A DNA stretch of 64,000 nucleotides from positions 1,178,001-1,242,000 of the forward strand of contig NZ_BLRH01000060.1 in NCBI RefSeq assembly GCF_025996515.1. Direction: 5' to 3'. The notes below the pieces were generated by a model, which saw nothing but the letters and a program-made list of their open reading frames with translations, did no database searches and was not told the origin of the DNA. Of the stretch, positions 33,185 to 40,575 are shown piece by piece (the stretch's first letter is position 1; each line of letters opens with the position of its first letter). The DNA is from Rhizohabitans arisaemae (GTDB taxonomy: Bacteria > Actinomycetota > Actinomycetes > Streptosporangiales > Streptosporangiaceae). The translations under genes and the position numbers were made by a program.

Positions 33185-33694
33185 CCCACGAAGGGACGCG
33201 AGACCTCAGGCACTGAGGTCTTCGGCTGAGCGCGTCCAGCCATGTCGGGCGGGCGCGGCTTGATGCGGACCCACGAAGGTAGCCCCGCACGCCCGGCATG
33301 GCACCCTATCGATTGAGGACGCTTGCCGGAGGCGCCACTCAACCAGCACGAAGATCATCGAAGTTCCCCGCACCGTCTCACGCTGAGGGCGGTGCTGGAG
33401 CGCCGGTAGCAGGCGAACGATCAGCGTGAGGCACCCGGGCCATACCGGCCGTTGCCGCCCTGCCGTACTCATGCGGCCCCAAAACACCCGCCGACGCCGA
33501 ACGCGAGCACCATCACCATGTCGAAGACGCAAGAAGGGCCGCGCGATCCTGCTCACCCCGCTGCCCGGCGCCGCTTCCAGGCGCGGCAGACGGTCCAGGC
33601 GATCGCCGGTTCCCGGCTGTGTGGCGGGGGAACGACCGCAGTGAACCACTCCTGCGGGCAGCCCGTCGGGCGCGTGTAAGAGTACTTCGCTGAC
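33185..33694. other. Intergenic, no convincing gene
   Basis: 510 bp. The minus strand has a short frame ending IDRVPCRACGATFVGPHQA (one C-x2-C) that may be a fragment of a zinc-binding protein, but nothing before it is conserved. No riboswitch, strong terminator or repeat was recognised before the transporter genes. Confidence 0.5.
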
Positions 33695-34267
33695 ATGGCC
33701 GGGGACTGGATCTTGCGGGTCGCGCGAGCGACGGTCTTCGCCGTGGCGTGCGTCGTGCTCGCCTGCCTCGCGCACCTCGTCGGCGGCGGTATGGTCCACG
33801 TCGACGCGCTGGTGACCGGGCTCGCCCTGACGCTGCCCGCCGCGCTTGCCCTGGCCTGGCGTGAACGCTCCCTCCCGCCGATCCTCTTCGTCCTGACGCT
33901 GGTCCAGGCGGGACTGCACACGCTGTTCGGCGCGATGTGCCCGGTGGAGGCCGTCCCGGCGCCCGAGCATCCGGCGCACGGTGCGCCCGGCGCGGGCATG
34001 CTCGTGGCACACGCGTGGGCGGTCGTGCTGACGGCGCTGTGGCTGGCGCGGGGCGAACGCGCCCTGTGGACGCTGTTGCGCCTGCTCCTGGCCCGCGGGC
34101 TGCGGCTGCTGTGGCTGGTGTCCGGCGGGTTCGTCGAGCACCGCCCGCCTTCCCGGCCGGTACGGGCGCGCGCCTGCGCGAGTCCGTCCTTCGCTCCGCT
34201 CCGTCATGCGGTGGTCCGGCGTGGCCCTCCCCCCGGGATCGTGGCGGTCGACGACCGGGCTTGGTGA
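33695..34267 (+). CDS. Multi-pass membrane hypothetical protein
   Basis: 190 residues with four or five hydrophobic segments: ATVFAVACVVLACLAHLVGG, VTGLALTLPAALALAWRERS, ILFVLTLVQAGLHTLFGAMC, AHAWAVVLTALWLARGERAL and LLRLLLARGLRLLWLVSGGF. The His/Pro-rich loop APEHPAHGAPG could bind metal. The C-terminal tail is basic and low complexity. It precedes a metal-chelate ABC importer by 64 bp in the same direction, so a link to metal uptake is plausible. No named family. Confidence 0.65.
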   Translation: MAGDWILRVARATVFAVACVVLACLAHLVGGGMVHVDALVTGLALTLPAALALAWRERSLPPILFVLTLVQAGLHTLFGAMCPVEAVPAPEHPAHGAPGAGMLVAHAWAVVLTALWLARGERALWTLLRLLLARGLRLLWLVSGGFVEHRPPSRPVRARACASPSFAPLRHAVVRRGPPPGIVAVDDRAW

Positions 34268-34330
34268 CACCGGGCCGGTCGCGGCCGCATGCCGTACCGA
34301 CCGGTTCACCACAATCCTGGAGCAATCCAC

Positions 34331-35383
34331 GTGTCTCGTCTTTCGCATGCCCTGATCCTTCTGACCTCCGCCCTGATGACAGGATGCGCCGTCACGCCGT
34401 CGACCCCGCCGCCGCCCGCCGCGGCGGGCTTCCCGGTCCAGGTGCCCGACTGCACCGGCAAGGTCACCCCCTTCGACAAGCCCGCTCGGAAGATCGTCAC
34501 CAGCAACGCCTCCGGCCTGGAGATCCTCCTGTGGCTCGGCGCGCGGGACCAGGTCATCGGCACCGGCTTCCCGCCGGGCAAGGGCGACCTGCCGCCCGAA
34601 ATCGCCGCGGCCGCCGCCAAGGTCCCCTCGCTCGGCGGCGACGCCACCGGAGGGTCGATGCGCGGCATCAGCCGCGAGCAGTTGCTCGGCTCCGGCGCCG
34701 ACACCTACGTCGAGGCGTGGGGCGCGCTGGCCGGGATGGACGACGTCGCCACCCCGGAGCAACTGGCGCAGGTCGGCATCAGGAAGTTCCTGCTGCGCTC
34801 CACCGCCTGCGCCCCGGTGATGAACGGCCCGCAGACCGACCTGTCGGTCCTGCAGGCCGACATCGCCCGGCTCGGCGCCGTCACCGGCCGGGTGAAGGAG
34901 GCCGAACGGGTCCTCGCCGGCATGAACGCCACCTTGACCGAGGTGGAACGGGCGGTCGCGGGCGCCAAGCGGCCTACCGTGTTCTTCTTCGACTACGACG
35001 CCGGCACCGACGCGCCCTTCACCCCCTGCAACCGCCAGGTCGCCAACGCCGTCTACACGCTGGCCGGCGCCCGCAATGTCTTCGACGACTGTGCCGACGA
35101 CTTCAAGAAGGTCGGCTGGGAGGAGATCGTCGAGCGCGATCCCGACTGGATCCAGCTCGGCGTCCGCAGCCGTGGCGACACCGCCGCCGACGAGCGCGCC
35201 TTCGACGAGGCCGCGGCCTTCCTGTCCACCTTCGCCGCCACTCGCGACCTCAGGGCGGTCAAGGCGGGCAGGTTCCTGCGCATCCGCTCCGAGGTGACCA
35301 CCATCGGCGGCGTACGCAGCGCCGACACCGTGCGGACCATCGCCGCCACGATCCACCCCGGCCGGATCAAGGCGGCCGGGTGA
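34331..35383 (+). CDS. Metal-chelate ABC transporter substrate-binding lipoprotein (FecB/BtuF-like)
   Basis: 350 residues. Signal sequence SHALILLTSALMTGC with a lipidation Cys at about residue 19. The helical-backbone class III binding fold is shown by RKIVTSNASGLEILLWLGAR, ISREQLLGSGADTYVEAWG and ERDPDWIQLGVRSRG. Captures an iron-siderophore, heme or corrin ligand outside the cell; which one cannot be told. GTG 34331 has GGAG 8 bases upstream. Its last 18 codons (DTVRTIAATIHPGRIKAAG) are repeated in the 188-bp duplication that follows. Confidence 0.9.
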   Translation: MSRLSHALILLTSALMTGCAVTPSTPPPPAAAGFPVQVPDCTGKVTPFDKPARKIVTSNASGLEILLWLGARDQVIGTGFPPGKGDLPPEIAAAAAKVPSLGGDATGGSMRGISREQLLGSGADTYVEAWGALAGMDDVATPEQLAQVGIRKFLLRSTACAPVMNGPQTDLSVLQADIARLGAVTGRVKEAERVLAGMNATLTEVERAVAGAKRPTVFFFDYDAGTDAPFTPCNRQVANAVYTLAGARNVFDDCADDFKKVGWEEIVERDPDWIQLGVRSRGDTAADERAFDEAAAFLSTFAATRDLRAVKAGRFLRIRSEVTTIGGVRSADTVRTIAATIHPGRIKAAG

Positions 35384-35701
35384 GCACCGTCGCGCCCGCG
35401 TCGCGCGAGCTCAAGATCCCGACATCAGCGCGCCCGTACAGCGTCACGGCGGTCCCTCTCGCGCCGACGGTGACCCTCGCCGTCTCACTCGACCCCCTGG
35501 ACATCCCCGCGGGCACCGTGCGGACCATCGCCGCCACGATCCACCCCGGCCGGATCAAGGCGGCCGGGTGAGCACCGTCGCGCCCGCGTCGCGCGAGCTC
35601 AAGATCCCGACATCAGCGCGCCCGTACGGCGTCACGGCGGTCCTGCTGATCGCGCTCGTTCTGGCGGTGACCCTCGCCGTCTCACTCGGCCCCCTGGACA
35701 T
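35326..35701 (+). repeat. 188-bp tandem duplication across the binding-protein/permease junction
   Basis: The segment starting CACCGTGCGGACCATCGCCG at 35326 restarts at 35514, period 188 bp. It carries the 3' end of the binding-protein gene and the 5' end of the permease gene. Copy 1 of the permease end has a 9-bp deletion and scattered changes. Short matching CACCGTG(C/T)GGACCATCG sequences in the two genes are the likely recombination points. Confidence 0.9.
35380..35571 (+). pseudogene. Chimeric 63-codon ORF (permease N-terminus fused to binding-protein C-terminus)
   Basis: Starts as the permease (STVAPASRELKIPTSARPYS) and ends as the binding protein (DTVRTIAATIHPGRIKAAG-like tail). Both ends keep the GTGA start/stop overlap, so ribosomes can pass through all three frames in series. 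The hydrophobic first helix is damaged (VPLAPTVTLAVSL versus VLLIALVLAVTLAVSL in the intact gene). A by-product of the tandem duplication rather than a designed gene. Confidence 0.8.
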
Positions 35702-36638
35702 CCCCGCGGGCACCGTGTGGACCATCGTGGCGCACAAGATCACCGGCCTCGGCGACGCCTCCGGCTGGACGGTCAGCGAGGAGGTCGTCGTCTGGCAGGT
35801 CCGCCTGCCCCGGGCGTTGCTCGCCGTCGTCGTGGGCGCGGGTCTGGGCATCGTCGGCGCCGTCGTCCAGGCGCTGGTCCGCAACCCCCTCGCCGACCCC
35901 TACCTGCTCGGCATCTCTTCGGGCGCCTCGCTGGGCGCCGTCACCGTCATCGTGTACGGCGGCGCCGGAGCGCTGGCCGGTGTCGGCCTGCCGACGGCGT
36001 CGTTCGCCGGCGCACTGCTCGCCTTCGGACTGGTCTGGCTGATCGCCCGCAGAGGCGGCGGCTACGCGCCGATGCGGCTGGTCCTCGGCGGCGTCGCCGT
36101 CGGCCAGCTCCTGGCCGGTCTGACGAGCTTCGTCATCCTGCGCGCCGACGACGAGCAGCAGACCAAGGGCATCCTGTTCTGGATGCTCGGCAGCCTCGGC
36201 GGCACCGAATGGCGGCTGCTGCCGCTGCCCGTGATCGGCGTCACCCTCGGCCTGCTGGCCCTGCTGGCCAGGTCACGGCCGCTCAACGCGCTGCTGATGG
36301 GCGACGAGACCGCCGCGGGATTGGGCGTCGACGTGGCGCGGCTGCGGCGGGAGCTGTTCGTGGTCACCAGCGCCCTCACCGCGCTCATGGTGTCGGTCTC
36401 CGGCGCGATCGGCTTCGTGGGCCTGATGGTCCCGCACGTCGTCCGGCTCCTGGCGGGCACCGAGCACCGCAAACTGCTGCCGCTGTCCGCGCTGACCGGC
36501 GCCGTGCTCCTGGTGGCCGTCGACGTGGTCGCCCGTACCGCCCTCGAACCGGAGGAGATCCCCATCGGTATCGTGACCGCGCTCATCGGTGCGCCCCTGT
36601 TCCTGTACCTGCTGGACCGGCGGCTGGAGCGGCGATGA
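35568..36638 (+). CDS. FecCD-family ABC transporter permease
   Basis: 356 residues, about ten membrane helices. Family landmarks: VRLPRALLAVVVGAGLGIVG, QALVRNPLADPYLLGISSGA, GETAAGLGVDV-like coupling region (DETAAGLGVDVARLRREL), and GAIGFVGLMVPHVVRLLAG. Forms a homodimeric channel for iron-siderophore, heme or cobalamin import. The GTG start overlaps the stop of the chimeric ORF (GTGA), and its own stop overlaps the ATPase start (ATGA), giving a tightly coupled operon. Confidence 0.95.
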   Translation: MSTVAPASRELKIPTSARPYGVTAVLLIALVLAVTLAVSLGPLDIPAGTVWTIVAHKITGLGDASGWTVSEEVVVWQVRLPRALLAVVVGAGLGIVGAVVQALVRNPLADPYLLGISSGASLGAVTVIVYGGAGALAGVGLPTASFAGALLAFGLVWLIARRGGGYAPMRLVLGGVAVGQLLAGLTSFVILRADDEQQTKGILFWMLGSLGGTEWRLLPLPVIGVTLGLLALLARSRPLNALLMGDETAAGLGVDVARLRRELFVVTSALTALMVSVSGAIGFVGLMVPHVVRLLAGTEHRKLLPLSALTGAVLLVAVDVVARTALEPEEIPIGIVTALIGAPLFLYLLDRRLERR

Positions 36639-37411
36639 ACGTGACCGTCGACGCGGTGTCGGTGCACCTGGCGGGCAACCGGGTCGTCGCAGGCGTCGAC
36701 CTCCTGGTCGCCGACGGTGAGATCGCCGGACTGGTCGGCCCGAACGGGAGTGGCAAGTCCACCTTGCTGCGCACCCTCTACCGGCACCTGCGACCCTCCT
36801 CCGGGCGGGTCCTGCTGGCCGGAGAGGACCTCTGGCGGCGGCCACCCGCCGCGAGCGCCCGCCTCGTCGCCGCCCTGCCGCAGGAGCGGGCCACCGACTT
36901 CGAACTCACCGTGACCGAGGTCGTGGCCATGGGACGCACACCGCACAAGGGCGCCTTTTCCCGCGACAACGCCCATGACAAGGCGCTCGTCCAAGGCGCT
37001 TTGCGCCAGGTCGGCATGGACGGGCTGGCCCACCGGCCCTTCACCGGGCTGTCGGGCGGGGAGCGCCAGCGTGTGCTCCTGGCCCGGGCGCTGGCGCAGG
37101 AGCCCCGGGTGCTGGTCCTGGACGAGCCCACCAACCACCTGGACATCCGTCACCAGGTCGAATTGCTGGCCCAACTGCGCGGGCAGCGGACGACCACGCT
37201 GGCCGCCCTGCACGACCTCAACGCCGCGGCCGCGGTCTGCGACCGTGTCCATGTGCTGTCGTCGGGCCGGATCGTCGCCTCCGGGGCGCCGGCCGAGGTG
37301 CTGACGCCGTCGCTGATCGCCGAGGTGTTCGGCGTCAGGGCCGACGTGGTGACCCATCCGCTGACGGGAGGGGTGCTGATCGCCTTCGACCACGTCACTC
37401 CCCTTAGCTGA
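36635..37411 (+). CDS. ABC transporter ATP-binding protein (FecE/BtuD-like)
   Basis: 258 residues. Walker A GLVGPNGSGKSTLLRTLYR, signature LSGGERQRVLLARALAQ, Walker B RVLVLDEPTNHLDIRHQ and switch His in TLAALHDLNAAAAV are all intact. Powers import through the FecCD-like permease. Four-base overlap with the permease stop; a strong hairpin terminator lies 14 bp after the stop, so the operon ends here. Confidence 0.96.
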   Translation: MNVTVDAVSVHLAGNRVVAGVDLLVADGEIAGLVGPNGSGKSTLLRTLYRHLRPSSGRVLLAGEDLWRRPPAASARLVAALPQERATDFELTVTEVVAMGRTPHKGAFSRDNAHDKALVQGALRQVGMDGLAHRPFTGLSGGERQRVLLARALAQEPRVLVLDEPTNHLDIRHQVELLAQLRGQRTTTLAALHDLNAAAAVCDRVHVLSSGRIVASGAPAEVLTPSLIAEVFGVRADVVTHPLTGGVLIAFDHVTPLS

Positions 37412-37424
37412 GCGGCGCGTAATT

Positions 37425-37456
37425 CGTCTGGCCTCGTCGGGTGACGGGGCCAGACG
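37425..37456 (+). terminator. Terminator hairpin of the metal-chelate importer operon
   Basis: CGTCTGGCCTCGTC pairs over 14 positions (one G-T) with GACGGGGCCAGACG around a GGGT loop. No T-run follows. Confidence 0.75.
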
Positions 37457-37643
37457 GACCACGCGCCTGTGTGATGACCCGACCAGCTCGAACAGGGCAA
37501 ACCCAAGGCGTCGCCCTGCTGCGGCACACCTACATGGAAGACCGGATCCGCAAGCGCACCGAGCAAGCCGACCGGTACCCCGCCTTCCAGGCCGCGGCCC
37601 GGGACGGGATCTCGGCAGCCGCGGCGCGGAGTAAGCCCACCTC

Positions 37644-40445
37644 TCAGGAGGTGAGGGAGCGGACAGGCAGGCGGGAGCGGAGCTGGATCGCCTGAAGGTC
37701 GCCCAGGTCTTCCAGGATCGCCACGGCCTCGCGCCAGGTTCGGGTGGCTTCGGCGGTCAGGCCGAGTGCACGCTGGACTTCGCCGAGGCGGCCGAGGGTC
37801 GCGGCCTCGTTGGTGCGGTCGCCGAGGGAGCGGTACAGGCTCAGCGCGTTGTCGTAGGCGGTGAGGGCCGCTTCCGGCTGGTCCAGGTGGTGGTGGGCGT
37901 AGCCGAGGCTGTCCCAGGTTACGGCCTCTCCGGCTCGGTCTCCGGTGCGGCTGTGCAGGTCCAGGGCCTGCCGGCAGTGGGCGAAACCGGCGTGGTGGTC
38001 GCCGGACAGCGCGTGGAGCCAGCCCAGGGCGTTCAAGGCGTGCGCCTGGCCGGGCAGCAGGTCGAGGGCGCGGTAGCGGTCCAGCGCGGCCTGCGCGTGG
38101 GCGATGGCTTCGCCGTACCTGCCCTGGCTCTCCAGGACGCCGGAGAGGGTTCCGTGGGTGTGTGCCTGGTTGGGCTGGTCGCCCAGGGCTTCGTAGAGGT
38201 TGAGCGCGTAGCCCAGGTGGGCGTGGGCCAGGTCGGGACGGCCGAGCCTGGCATGGGCCCAGCCGAGGTTGCGGCGGGTGTGCGCCTGGCCGACGCGGTC
38301 TCCGGACACCAGGGTGGCGGCCAGGGCGGCTCGTTGCAGGTGGGTCTGCTCCTGCCAGCGGCCTCGCCGGTCCAGGAAGTCGTGGACGGCCCACGCCAGA
38401 TGCCAGGTGACGAAACTTCGGGACATGAGAAGGTGGTGTTCGGTCTGGAACCAGGCCACCGCCTTGTCCGCGTCGGAGAACCTCTCCGCGGTGACCCCGG
38501 TCAGGGGGGCGGTGGTCAGGACCGGGGTTCGGTGGGGGCTCAAGGCTAGGGCCGCGGCCTGTGCGGAGTGCGCGTAGTGGTCGCGCAGGCGGGCCGGCGC
38601 CTCCTGGCGTTCGCGGTCGGTGGCCAGCGCGGCGGCGTACGCGCGCAGCAGATCGTGCATGGTCGTACGGCCGGGGGACGGTTCGGTGACCAGGTTCGCG
38701 CGGGCCAGCTCGTCCAGGAGGCGCCTGGCCGTCGGACGGGGGACTCCTGCGAGGCTGGCTGCGGCAGGCAGCCCCAGGTCGAAGGCCGGGCAGGTGGCCA
38801 GAAGGCGAAGCAGGCGTACGGCGGGTGCGGAGACGGTCCGCAGCGACCATGAGAACACCGCGCGCAGCCGGAGCGCCGACTCGCCGCCGTCGAGCGCGTC
38901 CAGGGGATGCGTCTCCCGGAGTTCGGCGGCGATGGCCGCAAGCGGCGAAAGCGCTGCGGCACCGGCCGGCGTGACACCGGGCCGGGCGGCGAGCGAAGTG
39001 GCCGGGATGGGGTCCGGAGGGGTGGTGGCCAGAGGGAAGCCGGGGTGGGTGGCGGCTCGGGCGGCTGCAATGGCGAGGGCCAGCGGAAGGCCGTCACAGG
39101 CGGCCACGATCTCGGCGACCGCCGCGGGGGCCGCCGCGATCTGCTCGGCTCCCAGGCGGCGGGCCAGCAGGTCACGGGACTGTGCGGGGGTGAGCAGGTC
39201 CAGGGGGAGCGCGCGGGCCCCCTCTCCCGCCACCAGCCCGGGGAGCCGGTCACGGCTGGTGACGATCACCGCGCACTCCGGCGCGCCGGGCAGCATCGGG
39301 CGTACCTGCTCGGCGTTGCGCGCGTTGTCGAGGACGAGAAGCATCCGCCGCCCCGCCAGCAGCCCGCGGTAGAGGCTGACCAGGGCGTCCAGGTCGCTCG
39401 GCACCCGCTTGCCGGGCACCCCCAGCGCGTGCAGGAACCGCCGCAGCGCCTGGGCGGGACGCAGGGCCGTTCCGGCGGGGTCGTAGCCGCGCAGGTCGAC
39501 GTGGAGCTGCCCGTCGGGAAAGCGTCCACGTGCGCGGTGTGCCCATTGCAGGGCCAGCGCGCTCTTGCCGACACCGGGGGCGCCCGACACGACGACTATG
39601 GCGGACTCGGCCACGATCGCGTCGATCCTGGCGAGTTCGCGTTCCCGGCCGGTGAAGGCGCGTACCTGCTGGGGTAGCAGGGCCGCGGGCAGGGAGGCCG
39701 ATTCCGCTTCGGCGCGCAGCAGGCGTTCGTGCAGGTCGCGCAGGACGGGTGTGGGGTCGAGTCCCAGCTCCTCGGCCAGCCGTCCGCGCAGGGCGCGGTA
39801 GGCCTCCAGCGCCTCGCCGAGCCTGCCCGACTCGGCCAGCGCCCGCATGAGCAGCCCTATCGGGGTCTGGCGTAAAGGGTGCCGCTCGGCCAGGGCCATC
39901 GCCTCGGCGATCACCTCGCGATGCCGTCCGAGCGCCAGCGCCAGGGCCAGGTAGTCCTCCAAGGCCAGCAGGCGTCGTTCGCGCCACGCGGACACCTGGC
40001 CGTCGACGAAGACGCCGAGCCCTTCCAGCGGCTCGCCTCGCCACAATCCGAGTGCGCGCCGCAGTTCGCCCGCGGCCTCGGCGGGCCGCTCCCCGGCGTG
40101 CCGCCGCGCGGCGGCGACGAGGTCGTCGAAGAAGCGCAGGTCGAACCCGTCCGGCTCGGGCCGCAACCGGTATCCGCCGCCCCACGTGGTGAGGACGCCC
40201 GGCGCCGCCCCGGCTTCGAGGAGGGTACGGCGCAGCCGCGTGACCAGGTCCTGGACCTGCCTCCTGGCGGTGGCCGGCGGTTCGTCCCAGACGGCGTCGA
40301 CCAGCCGGTCGAAGGTGACGGCCTGACCGGCGTTCAGCAGGAGCAGGGCCAGGGCTCGTTCCTGCCGCCTGCCGTTGAGCCGCAGGGGCCGGCCGTTCAC
40401 GCGCACTTCCAGAGGGCCCAGCACCCCAAACCAGGTTCCGTCCAT
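37644..40445 (-). CDS. SARP/AfsR-type regulator (BTAD + NB-ARC + TPR)
   Basis: 933 residues. An OmpR-like DNA-binding N-terminus (FGVLGPLEVRVNGRPLRLNG, FDRLVDAVWDEPPATARRQV) is followed by the BTAD helical domain to about residue 250. The NB-ARC ATPase has Walker A SGAPGVGKSALALQW, Walker B RRMLLVLDNARNAEQ and motif GLPLALAIAA. The C-terminus (about 680-930) is a TPR array (AHARLGRPDLAHAHLGYALN and similar). AfsR-like proteins activate secondary metabolism or development after ATP/phosphorylation input. It diverges from the surface operon at 40576; direct repeats between them suggest that target. Confidence 0.93.
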   Translation of the reverse strand: MDGTWFGVLGPLEVRVNGRPLRLNGRRQERALALLLLNAGQAVTFDRLVDAVWDEPPATARRQVQDLVTRLRRTLLEAGAAPGVLTTWGGGYRLRPEPDGFDLRFFDDLVAAARRHAGERPAEAAGELRRALGLWRGEPLEGLGVFVDGQVSAWRERRLLALEDYLALALALGRHREVIAEAMALAERHPLRQTPIGLLMRALAESGRLGEALEAYRALRGRLAEELGLDPTPVLRDLHERLLRAEAESASLPAALLPQQVRAFTGRERELARIDAIVAESAIVVVSGAPGVGKSALALQWAHRARGRFPDGQLHVDLRGYDPAGTALRPAQALRRFLHALGVPGKRVPSDLDALVSLYRGLLAGRRMLLVLDNARNAEQVRPMLPGAPECAVIVTSRDRLPGLVAGEGARALPLDLLTPAQSRDLLARRLGAEQIAAAPAAVAEIVAACDGLPLALAIAAARAATHPGFPLATTPPDPIPATSLAARPGVTPAGAAALSPLAAIAAELRETHPLDALDGGESALRLRAVFSWSLRTVSAPAVRLLRLLATCPAFDLGLPAAASLAGVPRPTARRLLDELARANLVTEPSPGRTTMHDLLRAYAAALATDRERQEAPARLRDHYAHSAQAAALALSPHRTPVLTTAPLTGVTAERFSDADKAVAWFQTEHHLLMSRSFVTWHLAWAVHDFLDRRGRWQEQTHLQRAALAATLVSGDRVGQAHTRRNLGWAHARLGRPDLAHAHLGYALNLYEALGDQPNQAHTHGTLSGVLESQGRYGEAIAHAQAALDRYRALDLLPGQAHALNALGWLHALSGDHHAGFAHCRQALDLHSRTGDRAGEAVTWDSLGYAHHHLDQPEAALTAYDNALSLYRSLGDRTNEAATLGRLGEVQRALGLTAEATRTWREAVAILEDLGDLQAIQLRSRLPVRSLTS

Positions 40446-40484
40446 ATGAGTGCAGCGTAAGGCCGTGGAGCGGCCCGAATCGCG

Positions 40485-40504
40485 ACGAGGACGATACGAG
40501 GACG
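40485..40504. promoter_or_regulatory. 9-bp direct repeats with 11-bp period (candidate SARP site)
   Basis: ACGAGGACG occurs at 40485-40493 and 40496-40504. SARP/AfsR regulators bind short direct repeats spaced by one helical turn just upstream of the promoters they activate. The site lies between the regulator start (40445) and the divergent surface gene start (40576). Confidence 0.45.
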
Positions 40505-40575
40505 CGGGGCTCTACCTTGACTCCGGCCGAAGAGGCGATCTTGCCCGAGGTCGGCCAGAAGCGGAGTTCTCCCTC

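Noticed and set aside
33206-35356. 716-codon minus-strand frame opposite the ABC binding-protein gene
   Set aside because: Composition is that of a GC shadow; the + strand carries clear lipoprotein and class III binding-protein features.
37441-37695. Short + strand frame containing HTYMEDRIRKRTEQADRYPA
   Set aside because: The stretch looks protein-like, but it begins inside a terminator hairpin and runs into the antisense of the SARP gene; too short to support as a gene, perhaps a relic.
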